Origin: an uncultured Collinsella sp.
GTDB taxonomy: Bacteria > Actinomycetota > Coriobacteriia > Coriobacteriales > Coriobacteriaceae
Assembly: GCA_959602875.1 (NCBI GenBank)
Contig: CAUGVQ010000044.1
Coordinates: 1 to 16,321, forward strand
DNA: 16,321 bases
Direction of reading: 5' to 3'
The notes under the pieces were generated by a model that ran no database searches, had not been told where the DNA came from, and worked only from the letters and a program-made list of their open reading frames with translations. Below, in pieces: positions 1 through 7,008 of this stretch; positions within the stretch are counted from its first letter, which is position 1; each line of letters begins with the position of its first letter. A program made the position numbers and the translations under genes.

Positions 1-1178
1 TGGTCCTCCGTCAACGTGAACGTGCTGCCGTTGCCGGCGTCTTCGATAGTGGTGAAGGTGCCGTAGCGCGAGTCGCTCTGCTGCCAGGTGTACGTAACGT
101 TGACGCTTTCGTCCACCTCGGTTGACCAGTCGGTGTAAGCCGTCGCGGTGAGCGTGTCGCCCACGCTGGGGCTCGCGTTGCTGAGCGTGACCTTGTTGAG
201 CTCGGCCATACCCGCCTGCATCACCGGACCGGGCAGGTAGCTCATGTTGATGTCGGTGTAGGTGCTGCTCGTGCGTGGACCGTAATGCACTGACCCGTCG
301 ACCGTTACTTGGACGGCGATGTACTTGCCCGCCAAAGCATCGGTTACGGTAAGGCTCTGGTCGGTCTCCCCGGCGATGGGCGTGAAGTCGTTCGCGTTGC
401 CTGACTTCTTGTCGCTCTGCAGCCATTGGTAGGCCCAGCCATCCTCCGCCGGCACCACATCGGCGCCGTAATAGCCGGACGGCTCATACATGTTGGCCCA
501 AAGCACAGTTCCTACAGACACCGCGCCCGAAACATATTTGTAGGTGGAGTCCTGGTCCTTCGTATCCTGGATGAGCAGGAACGCGTCATCGGATAGCGCC
601 TGGGTGGCAGGAACGTCTGTCGCGTCGTCGCCTGCGGCAGGTGCGGCACTGGGCGCGTTGACGCTTGCGGACATCTCCCGAGCAGAAGCGGTTGCCTCGG
701 CTTCGGCAACCGACGCCTCGGCACTTGAGTCGACTTCCTCTGCGTCTGCCGCCGCGCCCGCCTCGGTCACCTCGGCATCCGCAACGGCGGAACTCGCCGC
801 AGCGCCATCGAGGGCCGACGAGCCCGACTCGGCCTCTTCAGTCACAGCGGCGTCGTCAGCCGCCGCATCCTCAGCAGCTGAGCCCGCGCCCGCTATCCCG
901 GCAGCAGTATCGGACGCAGCCGCTGCGCCCGCAGCATCGCTCTCGTCCGCTTGCAGCGCCCGCTCGGCCACATTCTCGGCCACCCGGCCCAAGACCTCGG
1001 CCTCTGCCGCCCACGCGGCCGCAGGAACCTGTCCCCAAAGCAGAAGTCCCGAAAGCCCGACGACCATAATCCGTCGCGCGGTGGCGTGACGCGCCGCGGC
1101 ACCCGCGTACCACCAACGTCCGCACTGCGCGAGCGCCCCCTGCGCCCGTCGCGCGAAAGCGGTACCCTTCACCCTCAT
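1..1178 (-). CDS. Secreted Ig-like surface protein, N-terminal part (partial)
   Basis: The frame stays open from the ATG at 1178 to the window edge (392 codons, no stop), so the 3' end is missing. A GAGAGGTG ribosome site precedes the ATG. Residues 1-36 are basic (many Arg); residues 37-51 are hydrophobic; a signal-peptidase site fits Ala-Trp-Ala around 55-57. Residues about 59-195 form a low-complexity stretch of Ala, Asp, Glu and Ser, a typical spacer for a wall-spanning or surface-exposed protein. From about 205, two Ig-like units follow: one with YQWLQSD and a later KYIAVQVTVDG strand, the second with YTWQQSD and FTLTED near the edge. Such repeats are known in Gram-positive adhesins and binding proteins. 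The ligand is unknown. The leader carries a cobalamin-type riboswitch, which suggests a role tied to vitamin B12 status. An LPXTG anchor or a ligand-binding domain may lie beyond the edge. Confidence 0.85.
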   Translation of the reverse strand, partial: MRVKGTAFARRAQGALAQCGRWWYAGAAARHATARRIMVVGLSGLLLWGQVPAAAWAAEAEVLGRVAENVAERALQADESDAAGAAAASDTAAGIAGAGSAAEDAAADDAAVTEEAESGSSALDGAAASSAVADAEVTEAGAAADAEEVDSSAEASVAEAEATASAREMSASVNAPSAAPAAGDDATDVPATQALSDDAFLLIQDTKDQDSTYKYVSGAVSVGTVLWANMYEPSGYYGADVVPAEDGWAYQWLQSDKKSGNANDFTPIAGETDQSLTVTDALAGKYIAVQVTVDGSVHYGPRTSSTYTDINMSYLPGPVMQAGMAELNKVTLSNASPSVGDTLTATAYTDWSTEVDESVNVTYTWQQSDSRYGTFTTIEDAGNGSTFTLTED

Positions 1179-1222
1179 AGGTGCACCTCTCTTGCCAGGG
1201 CCCGGTGCGGCGTTTCCGCACC
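1179..1222 (-). promoter_or_regulatory. Riboswitch expression platform over the RBS
   Basis: Just after the aptamer, GGTGCGG (1222-1216), loop AAACG and CCGCACC (1210-1204) form a perfect 7-bp hairpin in the place of the kissing-loop stem of cobalamin riboswitches. The ribosome site lies in the palindrome AGGTGCACCT next to the start codon. GCACC of the hairpin can alternatively pair with GGTGC at the ribosome site. There is no U tract, so control is probably at translation. Confidence 0.55.
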
Positions 1223-1224
1223 TA

Positions 1225-1389
1225 TCGAGGGGAGGCGATCCGGCTCATCGCGCACTCCCGCCGCGCGCCGTCCGATCTGCGGCGCACCACCCGGCGGGCA
1301 AGCGGTTCACGGTTACTGGTATAGCGGGGGCATCGCACCCCTCTTCCCCTGGGCGCAGGCGCGCCCGTGCGTCTCCGCACCACCCTCGA
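1225..1389 (-). promoter_or_regulatory. Cobalamin-type riboswitch aptamer (variant)
   Basis: Read on the minus strand, the leader starts with TCGAGGG (1389-1383) and ends with CCCTCGA (1231-1225), a 7-bp closing stem P1. Inside it GGTGGT pairs with ATCGCC as P2. In order follow two hairpins (GTGCG-GAGA-CGCAC and GGGCGC-GCCT-GCGCCC), a GGGGAA element, GGGGTGCGATGCCCC, CCCCGC with CAGTAACC, a long GC stem, and GATGAGCCGGATCGCC near the end. This order and wording follow the cobalamin riboswitch family (GGGAA, GGUGnnAnUCC, CCCGCnACUGUAA, B12 box AGCCAGGAGACC). The canonical GCCACUG element is not recognisable and the B12 box is shortened, so this is a variant or a diverged member. It should bind adenosylcobalamin or a related corrinoid and repress the surface protein gene. 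Confidence 0.72.
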
Positions 1390-1395
1390 GGCCAA

Positions 1396-1401
1396 TGTAT
1401 A
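1396..1401 (-). promoter_or_regulatory. Candidate -10 box for the surface protein leader
   Basis: TATACA on the minus strand lies 6 nt before the first base of riboswitch stem P1, where a transcription start would be expected. No good -35 box is visible at 16-18 bp (CATGTG at best). Confidence 0.4.
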
Positions 1402-1442
1402 TGTGGGATAGATGCTAGCACATGGGCGCCAGGCACAAGGAC

Positions 1443-1457
1443 GCGCCGTCGCGGCGC
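1443..1457 (-). terminator. Weak hairpin after the racemase stop
   Basis: GCGCCG-CGA-CGGCGC forms a 6-bp stem that overlaps the last base of the racemase stop codon on the minus strand. No U tract follows, so intrinsic termination would be weak. It separates the racemase from the surface protein promoter. Confidence 0.25.
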
Positions 1458-2209
1458 TACGCCCGGTAGGGCGCCCCCGAGCGCACGATGGCCTCGCGCA
1501 CGAGCACGTCCATCGCGTCGAGCACGAAAGGCGGCATCGTACGATAGCGTTTGAGCACCGAGAGCTCGGTGCACGCCAGGATCACGCGGTCGCAGCCGCG
1601 GTCGCGAAGCTCCTCGAGCACGCGCTCGAACAGGTAGAGATGCGGCTCACGGCCCGCCTTGATATCGTCGTAGATGAGCGACATCACATCGCGCTGGCGC
1701 TCCGCGCTCGGCACCACGGCCTCAGCGCCCGCCTCCTCGCACGCGTGCGCATACACGCCGGAACCCACGGTGCCGTTCGTACCCATGATGCCGATGCGGC
1801 GGCAGGACAGCTCAAAAAGTCCTTCGCTCCGTGCGGGATCGAAGCCGCACTCCCCCGCCACGGCGCCCGCCACGGCATAGCGCACCGCCTCGCGCGGCAT
1901 GTGGATGACGGGCACACGCGTCATCGCCTGGATTTGATCGTAAAAATAGTGCGAGGTGTTGCAGGGGATGGCGATGTGCGCGCAACCGAGTCCCTCGAGC
2001 GCCGCGGTGGCGGAGCGCATCTCGGCGAGCAGCGCCTCGTGGTCGCCCGTCTCGATGGCGCGGGTCCGGTCCGGCATCGAGGCGCACGAGAGGATCACCA
2101 TATTCAGGTGCTCCTGATCGCACGACGCCTGCGTGTGGCGCACCACCTCGTCGTAGAAGTACGAGGTCGCCTCGGGGCCCATGCCGCCGATCACGCCGAG
2201 CTTCTCCAT
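1457..2209 (-). CDS. Aspartate/glutamate racemase family protein
   Basis: The product is 250 aa and belongs to the cofactor-independent Asp/Glu racemase family (RacX/YgeA type), which interconverts L- and D-acidic amino acids with two cysteines. The N-terminus carries the family signature (GVIGGMGPEAT, residues 6-16). The catalytic cysteines are Cys83 (PCNTSHY) and Cys213 (LACTEL). A MGTNGTVGSGVY stretch (142-153) contributes the second half-site. An insertion around 120-138 makes it slightly longer than the usual 230 aa. The ATG at 2209 was chosen because a GGGAGG site precedes it by 8 nt and the conserved N-terminus starts there; an upstream extension in the same frame lacks support. It follows the ATP-grasp ligase gene by 68 nt on the same strand. 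This pairing suggests that it supplies D-Asp. Substrate specificity cannot be read from sequence alone. Confidence 0.88.
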   Translation of the reverse strand: MEKLGVIGGMGPEATSYFYDEVVRHTQASCDQEHLNMVILSCASMPDRTRAIETGDHEALLAEMRSATAALEGLGCAHIAIPCNTSHYFYDQIQAMTRVPVIHMPREAVRYAVAGAVAGECGFDPARSEGLFELSCRRIGIMGTNGTVGSGVYAHACEEAGAEAVVPSAERQRDVMSLIYDDIKAGREPHLYLFERVLEELRDRGCDRVILACTELSVLKRYRTMPPFVLDAMDVLVREAIVRSGAPYRA

Positions 2210-2277
2210 ATGTCGCACCTCCCTGGGCGCCGGGCGCGCCGCCTTTACAGGGTTGACAAAACGCCCCGTCCCCCTTG

Positions 2278-3534
2278 TCACGCGCGGTAATAGCGCTTGA
2301 AGATCTTGAAATGGTTGAGCGTGGTGTGCACCATGCGGAGCCACCGGTTCAGCGTGAAATCGCCCTTCATGAAGACGGGATTCACGCTCTTGCCCTCGCG
2401 CATGAGGCGAAGCGCCCGATCGCGGAGCTCAGGGTCGCGGACATAGCGCTTGATGACGCCCTTGGGCACGACCGTCCAGAGGTGCTCATCGCGCGCCGTC
2501 TCAAACTCCGGGTTGAAGGGACGGTTGTAGACGTACTCTTCCACCACGTACTTGGCAACGTTAAAGCCCGAGCCCGTGACGTAGTAGTTGCTGCGACCCT
2601 GGCGCGTGTTGAAGTCAAAGAACTTGAACGACCCGTCGCGCTCGTCGAACTTGACGTCAAAGTTGGAGAAGCCCACAAAGTGCAGGTCCTCCAAAAGCTC
2701 GCGCACGCCACCCATGAGCTCGTCGTTGGGCTCGGTGATGATGCAGGCGTGGTTGCCCTGGGCGTGCGGGCCGTGCTCCTCGAGCAGGACATGGCCCAGG
2801 CACATCATGCGCACCTTGCCCGAGCGGTCGGAGTAGCTCGTCAGCACGCGCATGTACTCGTCGTTGCCCGGAACACGGTCCTGAATGATGAGGTCGTCCT
2901 CGTAGCCCGAGGCATAGACGTCGCGAATCACACTCTCGAGCTCCTCGCGCGAAGCGATGGTGTAGGCCTTCTGCTGCGAGGCAAAGGGGTGCTCCCAGTA
3001 GGCGATGCCGTCGGAGGGCTTCAAGATCATGGGGAACGGGAAATCGAGGGCGTCGAGCGCCGCGGCGGTACGCGCCTGGTCTGCCGCCATGGCCGCCGTG
3101 AAGGTGAAGGTGTGCGGGTAGGGTACGCCGTGCTTCTCGCAGAGGTCGTAGAAGACCTCCTTCTTCTGGCAGCTGTCCATAAGCTCAAAGGGGCCGTACG
3201 GGGCGATGATGTTCTCGGCAAGCTTGCCGGCATCGTTGGCACGGGCGATGAGCGCCACGTAACCGTCGCCGCAGCCCATGAGCACGATCTTCTTGTCCGC
3301 ATGCTCGCGGGCAAAGGCATTTACCGTGGAGAGGAAGACCTCCTCGGTATCAATCTTCTCGTTGGGCCGGTAGTCGATAAGGAGACTGCGATAGGCGGGG
3401 CCGGTGTGGTACTTACCAAACGCCACGCTCTGCACCTGATACTGCTCATAGAACGCGCGCGCCACGGAGTACACGTTGATGTCGCCGCCCAACAGGACGG
3501 GAATGAACTCGCGCTCGACAAAACTGAGGGCCAT
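2278..3534 (-). CDS. ATP-grasp ligase, D-aspartate ligase-like
   Basis: The product is 418 aa. An N-terminal pre-ATP-grasp region (about 10-115, with PVLLGGDINVYSVAR) is followed by an ATP-grasp fold (about 116-325). Visible motifs are the nucleotide lysine in PMILKPSDG (168-176), the hinge LIIQDRVPG (215-223) and the Mg-binding FDFNTRQGRSNYY (306-318). A basic C-terminal tail ends in KRYYRA. Length and layout fit carboxylate-amine ligases such as the enterococcal D-aspartate ligase, which adds D-Asp to the third-position residue of the peptidoglycan precursor to make the cross-bridge. The racemase directly downstream fits, since such ligases need D-Asp. The exact amino acid and acceptor are inferred, and other ATP-grasp roles remain possible. 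The ATG at 3534 has AAGGGGAG upstream. No clear promoter was found; TACACT/TTATAC near 3608-3617 are possible -10 boxes. Confidence 0.82.
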   Translation of the reverse strand: MALSFVEREFIPVLLGGDINVYSVARAFYEQYQVQSVAFGKYHTGPAYRSLLIDYRPNEKIDTEEVFLSTVNAFAREHADKKIVLMGCGDGYVALIARANDAGKLAENIIAPYGPFELMDSCQKKEVFYDLCEKHGVPYPHTFTFTAAMAADQARTAAALDALDFPFPMILKPSDGIAYWEHPFASQQKAYTIASREELESVIRDVYASGYEDDLIIQDRVPGNDEYMRVLTSYSDRSGKVRMMCLGHVLLEEHGPHAQGNHACIITEPNDELMGGVRELLEDLHFVGFSNFDVKFDERDGSFKFFDFNTRQGRSNYYVTGSGFNVAKYVVEEYVYNRPFNPEFETARDEHLWTVVPKGVIKRYVRDPELRDRALRLMREGKSVNPVFMKGDFTLNRWLRMVHTTLNHFKIFKRYYRA

Positions 3535-3739
3535 GCTCTCCCCTTCTTGGTCAACTCATGCTCCCCCGCGCGGTACCGTGAGCGATCGCGCAACGGGATG
3601 GTAAACCGTATAAGTGTAGCGCTCGCGGCGGCACAGCGGGCCCGCCTCGGGGCGTACCTACACGTTCCCCATCTCAAACAGCCAAAATCCAGCACGATGG
3701 GTGGATGCGCGCGCGGATAAGGCCGCCTCAAGCCTTAAC
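3535..3739. other. Non-coding stretch upstream of the ligase gene
   Basis: This is the left half of the 385-bp divergent gap. It should hold the ligase promoter on the minus strand, but only weak -10-like words are visible. Reading frames that cross it belong to shadows of the ligase gene. Confidence 0.5.
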
Positions 3740-3836
3740 CTTAAACATGAGCTTGAAACTCCATAGTTTCTCAACGATGCGCCAAAGCCGCAGGTCGCAC
3801 CCAATCTTAAACCTTCAACTTGAGCCTTAAGGATTG
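3740..3836. repeat. Repeated sites and dyads upstream of the wall hydrolase gene
   Basis: Two imperfect direct repeats of 18 bp (3740-3757 CTTAAACATGAGCTTGAA and 3813-3830 CTTCAACTTGAGCCTTAA, 14/18 identical) lie 73 bp apart. The first overlaps a dyad CAAGC/GCTTG (3729-3733/3751-3755) and is followed by a perfect 6-bp hairpin GAAACT-CCAT-AGTTTC (3755-3770). The second lies inside a larger dyad with arms CAATCTTAA (3802-3810) and TTAAGGATTG (3827-3836). The stretch is AT-rich compared with its surroundings and lies just upstream of the candidate promoter. A regulator-binding region is the simplest reading. Confidence 0.5.
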
Positions 3837-3845
3837 AATAGGGGG

Positions 3846-3873
3846 TTAATCTTTAAAAGAGCCGTACTATACT
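3846..3873 (+). promoter_or_regulatory. Candidate promoter of the wall hydrolase gene
   Basis: TTAATC (3846-3851), 16-bp spacer, TATACT (3868-3873). The -10 box is good and the -35 is poor, consistent with an activated promoter. It lies 47 bp upstream of the start codon and just after the repeated sites. Confidence 0.5.
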
Positions 3874-3919
3874 TGCCAAAGCACAGTCGGTATGTCGTAT
3901 CTCGAGGACGAGGACTTCT

Positions 3920-5059
3920 ATGCGAGATTCCAACCGTTCGATCATCAGTGTCATCGCACAGCGCCCGGCGCGCGCGCTCACTTGTGCCGCCCTCGCTGTC
4001 GCTTTCGCGACGACCTCCCTTGTCTCCCCCACCACGGCCTATGCCGTCTCGGCGGAGACCCAGGCGGAGCTCGCCGCTGCCGAAAGCCAGGTCGACCAGT
4101 ACGCCGCCGCCTACGATGAGGCCGCGTCCAAGCTGGACGAGCTGCAGCAGAAGGTCGACGAGAACACCGCCAGCATCGCCGAGATCGAGGCGGAGATCCC
4201 CGCCCTCCAGGCCGAGGCGAGCCAGGCCATGCGCGACGCGTACAAGTATCAGAGCAGCTCCAACCCGCTCGTGAGCTTTGTACTCAAGTCGCAGAGCCTA
4301 AACGACCTCATCACGAGCGTCGTCTACATGGACGAGATTCAGTCCTCCAACAACGCCGCCATCGAGGAGCTCAACGCTAAGGAGCAGGAGCTCCAGCGTC
4401 AGAAGACCGAGCTCGATCAGGCAAAGGCCCAGCTCGAGGAGCAGAAGAAGGCCGCCGCCAGCGCCCTCGCCGAGGCCCAGGAGGCCCGCTCCGCCGCGCA
4501 GGCCAAGGCTGAGGCCGAGGCTGCCGCCGAGCTCGCAGCGCTTGCCGCCCAGTCTACCGAGGAGCAGACCGCTCCTGCGGAGGGCACCGGCGAGAGCGGC
4601 GACAACCCCAACAGCACCGCCACCCAAACCGGCCAAACCGTCACCAACACGGTTCCCTCCGGCGCGGTTAACTGGAACCTCTCCCGCGAGGAGTTCATCG
4701 CCGAGTGGACGAACCGCATCAACGCTTACCTGGCAGGCTCCCCGCTCGCTGGCACCGGCGCCATTTTTGCCGAGTGCTCGTGGAACACCGGCGTAGACCC
4801 CCGCTGGTCCCCCGCCATCAGCTGCATCGAGAGCACCAAGGGTGCCCACTGCGCCAACAGCTTCAACGCTTGGGGCATGCGTGCCCTGGGCAGCGGCTGG
4901 CTCGGCTTTGGCAGCTGGGGCGAGGCTATCACCTACCACGTCTCGTACCTCAAGCGCATGTACGGCACCACCCTCACGCCGGCAGCCGCCAAAAAGTACT
5001 GCCCGCCCACGTGGCAGGACTGGTACAACAAGGTCAGCAGCCAGATGGCGCGCATCTAA
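3920..5059 (+). CDS. PcsB-like coiled-coil wall hydrolase with lysozyme-like C-terminal domain
   Basis: The product is 379 aa. A signal peptide (basic start, hydrophobic 19-35, cleavage near Ala42) leads into a long coiled coil (about 45-215). The coiled coil contains the PcsB-type bend RDAYKYQSSSNPLVSFVLKS (105-124) followed by LNDLITSVVYMDEI. In PcsB and RipC proteins this region contacts FtsX and holds the hydrolase inactive until division. A linker rich in Thr, Gly, Ser and Asn (216-248) joins a C-terminal domain (250-379) with ISCIESTKGAH (Glu304 as candidate acid), NAWGM and three cysteines after Cys286 (302, 311, 361). This domain looks like a lysozyme or glucosaminidase-like fold rather than the usual CHAP domain of PcsB; that assignment is inferred from motifs. 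It is predicted to be secreted and to act on septal peptidoglycan. GAGGAC precedes the ATG, and a strong terminator ends the unit, so it is probably monocistronic. Confidence 0.82.
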   Translation: MRDSNRSIISVIAQRPARALTCAALAVAFATTSLVSPTTAYAVSAETQAELAAAESQVDQYAAAYDEAASKLDELQQKVDENTASIAEIEAEIPALQAEASQAMRDAYKYQSSSNPLVSFVLKSQSLNDLITSVVYMDEIQSSNNAAIEELNAKEQELQRQKTELDQAKAQLEEQKKAAASALAEAQEARSAAQAKAEAEAAAELAALAAQSTEEQTAPAEGTGESGDNPNSTATQTGQTVTNTVPSGAVNWNLSREEFIAEWTNRINAYLAGSPLAGTGAIFAECSWNTGVDPRWSPAISCIESTKGAHCANSFNAWGMRALGSGWLGFGSWGEAITYHVSYLKRMYGTTLTPAAAKKYCPPTWQDWYNKVSSQMARI

Positions 5060-5074
5060 AGCGCAAGCGACTCG

Positions 5075-5096
5075 GGGCCCCGCAAGGGGCCCTTTT
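5075..5096 (+). terminator. Rho-independent terminator of the wall hydrolase gene
   Basis: GGGCCCC (5075-5081), loop GCAA, GGGGCCC (5086-5092) and TTTT: a perfect 7-bp GC stem with a stable tetraloop, 15 nt after the stop codon. Confidence 0.9.
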
Positions 5097-5181
5097 CGTA
5101 GAGCTCCTCGTCCGAGAGCTCTTCATCTGCGCCAGGCGAAGAATCACTCCAGCCCGTAGACAAGAGGTGGGCCAAGTCAGC

Positions 5182-6471
5182 TCACGACGACGGGATGAAC
5201 AGCGCTATAACAAAAACGATGGCAAGGTAGATGGCGATGACGCACGCGTCCTTGAGGCGGCTTCTCTGGGCGATTGCGGGAATGAGGCGCGCAAGCACGG
5301 TGCGATCCATCGCAAGATAGAGCGCACCCCACACCAGAGGCAGCGTCAGCAGGAAGTTGAGTGTTACCAGGTACTCCAGCGACTTGCCGGCATTCTCCGC
5401 CTGAGGGGCGACCACGCCCTGCCAAGCTTGGGGAATGCAGGCGAGTGCAATCGACAGGAGCACGACATTGCGCACAACGCCCAACAGGTGGGTGCGGAAA
5501 AAGCTGCTCCCGCGCTCCTCGTCCGCCTGATGCGTATCACCTTCTGCAGCGTGAGTGCCGTCTCCAACGGCGACGGGCGCTTCGCCAACTGCCCCTCGAA
5601 AGGCGCGTGCGAGCTCTGCGGTGCTCTGGAAGCGCTCGGCCGGATCGAACGCCATGGCTTTGCAGATGACGCCGGCGAGCCTCTCCCCTACGCGCTCGGA
5701 CACCTCGTGCGGCGCAAGCGACGCCGAAGGGTCGTCCCCGGTCAGGCAGTACCACAAGATGCCACCGAGCGCATAGATGTCACTGCGCACGTCGGTCTGA
5801 CCGAACCCGTATTGCTCGGGCGGTGCGTATGCACGCGTGCCAAATCGCACGGTGTCCGCCTCAGCCTTCTCGCGGAACCGGCGCGCGATGCCAAAGTCGA
5901 TAAGGAACAGCCCCGCGGGCGCGACGATGATGTTCTGGGGTTTGAGGTCACGGTGGATAAGGGGCGGATCGCATGCGCCATGCAGCTCTTCGACCGCGTC
6001 GCACACCCCCAAAAACACCTCTTGCGCAAGCGCGAGCGATGCTCCGCGGGTGTCTACGACCTCCTCGAGGGTTTCGCCGGGCACATACTCAGAGACGACC
6101 ACAAGCTCTGCGCCCGTCTTGTAGCAATCGACAATAAGCGGGAGATGGACAAAACGGCGCCCTGCGCGCTGCAACTCAAACAGCATCTCATACGCGCCCC
6201 CGAGGCCCGTCGCCAAATCGATGCGCTTGCGCACGAAGGGGCCGAGAGCCGTGGCGCCCGCACCTTTAAACCGCACGAGCTCGGTGGCGTTCTCTCCCCC
6301 TCCTAAGCGTCTTTCCACGACAAAGGAGTCCTCGCGGCCCACGGCCTCGAGGTACGCAGCCAGATCGTCTGTCATGCCTTCTGTATCCATAGCGCCCATG
6401 GTATCAGACACCGGCCGGGCCCGCCCGGCTATCGGGCGGTGCCGCTTTTGCACCGCATTGTCGCCTCTCAC
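5182..6471 (-). CDS. Membrane-anchored Ser/Thr protein kinase
   Basis: The product is up to 429 aa. It has a Hanks-type kinase domain: a glycine-rich loop LGGGENA (56-62, atypical), the ATP lysine in FVRKRI (Lys82), the catalytic loop HRDLKPQN (173-180), DFG (192-194) and APPEQYG (217-222), all intact. After the kinase come an acidic linker (296-322) and three membrane segments (about 335-353, 368-388, 408-427). There is no PASTA or other outer sensor domain, so the signal is probably sensed through the membrane part or the partner protein. The GTG start at 6471 overlaps the stop of the HTH gene as GTGA, with GAGGAG about 11 nt upstream, which suggests translational coupling. Alternatively translation starts at ATG 6399, 6390 or 6375, because residues 1-32 look unconserved and their DNA forms a strong hairpin (6421-6439). 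The kinase call is secure; the start is not. Confidence 0.88.
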   Translation of the reverse strand: MRGDNAVQKRHRPIAGRARPVSDTMGAMDTEGMTDDLAAYLEAVGREDSFVVERRLGGGENATELVRFKGAGATALGPFVRKRIDLATGLGGAYEMLFELQRAGRRFVHLPLIVDCYKTGAELVVVSEYVPGETLEEVVDTRGASLALAQEVFLGVCDAVEELHGACDPPLIHRDLKPQNIIVAPAGLFLIDFGIARRFREKAEADTVRFGTRAYAPPEQYGFGQTDVRSDIYALGGILWYCLTGDDPSASLAPHEVSERVGERLAGVICKAMAFDPAERFQSTAELARAFRGAVGEAPVAVGDGTHAAEGDTHQADEERGSSFFRTHLLGVVRNVVLLSIALACIPQAWQGVVAPQAENAGKSLEYLVTLNFLLTLPLVWGALYLAMDRTVLARLIPAIAQRSRLKDACVIAIYLAIVFVIALFIPSS

Positions 6472-6905
6472 TCGCCGAGCGTCTCCTCACCGAAGCGGTA
6501 GAGTTCCTCGTCGGTGCGCTGGAGGCCGTAGCCATGGTCGATGCAGAAGATGATGATGGCATCGCGCCTGTCTTTGCAGTAGAGCTCGTTGACGCCCGCA
6601 GCCTGCAGAAGGCGACGGGTCTCAACCAGATCGCATCTCATGCTGAGCGCCAAGCAAAGCACCTTGTCACGCCCGGCGCCGCGCTGCCCCTTGAAAATCT
6701 GGTAGCCAAACGTGTCGTTGATGCCCGCAGCATGAACGACGTCTGAGCGCTTCAGCCCCTTCTCATCCAACAACTGGTTCAGGTATTCGGAAAGCGTCCG
6801 ATGCGCGATGCCATGCTCCTCGGCAAAGGAAACGGGATCGGGTGCGGCAAGAAGCTCTTTTAGAAGCTCCTCCGTCAAAGGCTCCGATGCCGAACTCTCG
6901 CCCAT
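6468..6905 (-). CDS. Helix-turn-helix protein paired with the kinase
   Basis: The product is 145 aa. An acidic N-terminus (1-42) is followed by an XRE-like helical segment (about 44-102) with LDEKGLKRSDVVHAAGIND and GAGRDKVLCLALSM, as in phage-repressor-type folds. The C-terminus (DRRDAIIIFCIDHGYGL) is predicted to be helical. Basic residues in the recognition region are few, so it could bind DNA or act only as a kinase partner or substrate. ATG 6905 was chosen because GGGGAGGGGG precedes it. The gene overlaps the kinase gene by 4 nt, so both are made from the same mRNA. A dyad of 35 nt lies directly upstream of its promoter, consistent with autoregulation. I do not recognise a characterised homologue. 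Confidence 0.75.
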   Translation of the reverse strand: MGESSASEPLTEELLKELLAAPDPVSFAEEHGIAHRTLSEYLNQLLDEKGLKRSDVVHAAGINDTFGYQIFKGQRGAGRDKVLCLALSMRCDLVETRRLLQAAGVNELYCKDRRDAIIIFCIDHGYGLQRTDEELYRFGEETLGE

Positions 6906-6978
6906 CGTATCCCCCTCCCCGCTCCGATCGATTTGTTGCAATGCGGCCGAGCCGGCACGCGCCTCAGCTTCACCCAGA

Positions 6979-7006
6979 ACTATAGCGCGCCGCACGCGCT
7001 TGAGAA
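6979..7006 (-). promoter_or_regulatory. Promoter of the HTH-kinase operon
   Basis: On the minus strand: TTCTCA (7006-7001), a 16-bp spacer and TATAGT (6984-6979). Four and five bases match the consensus boxes. It lies 74 bp upstream of the HTH gene start and directly next to the long dyad at 7009-7043. Confidence 0.6.
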
Positions 7007-7008
7007 CA

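Noticed and set aside
2275..3720. Long plus-strand open frame (481 codons) opposite the ATP-grasp gene
   Set aside because: It is the mirror of the ligase gene in GC-rich DNA. The protein is a low-information mix rich in Val, His, Arg and Leu, and the minus-strand product has clear family motifs.
4705..6306. Plus-strand open frame running from the wall hydrolase gene into the kinase region
   Set aside because: It overlaps two well-supported genes and crosses a strong terminator; no family motif.
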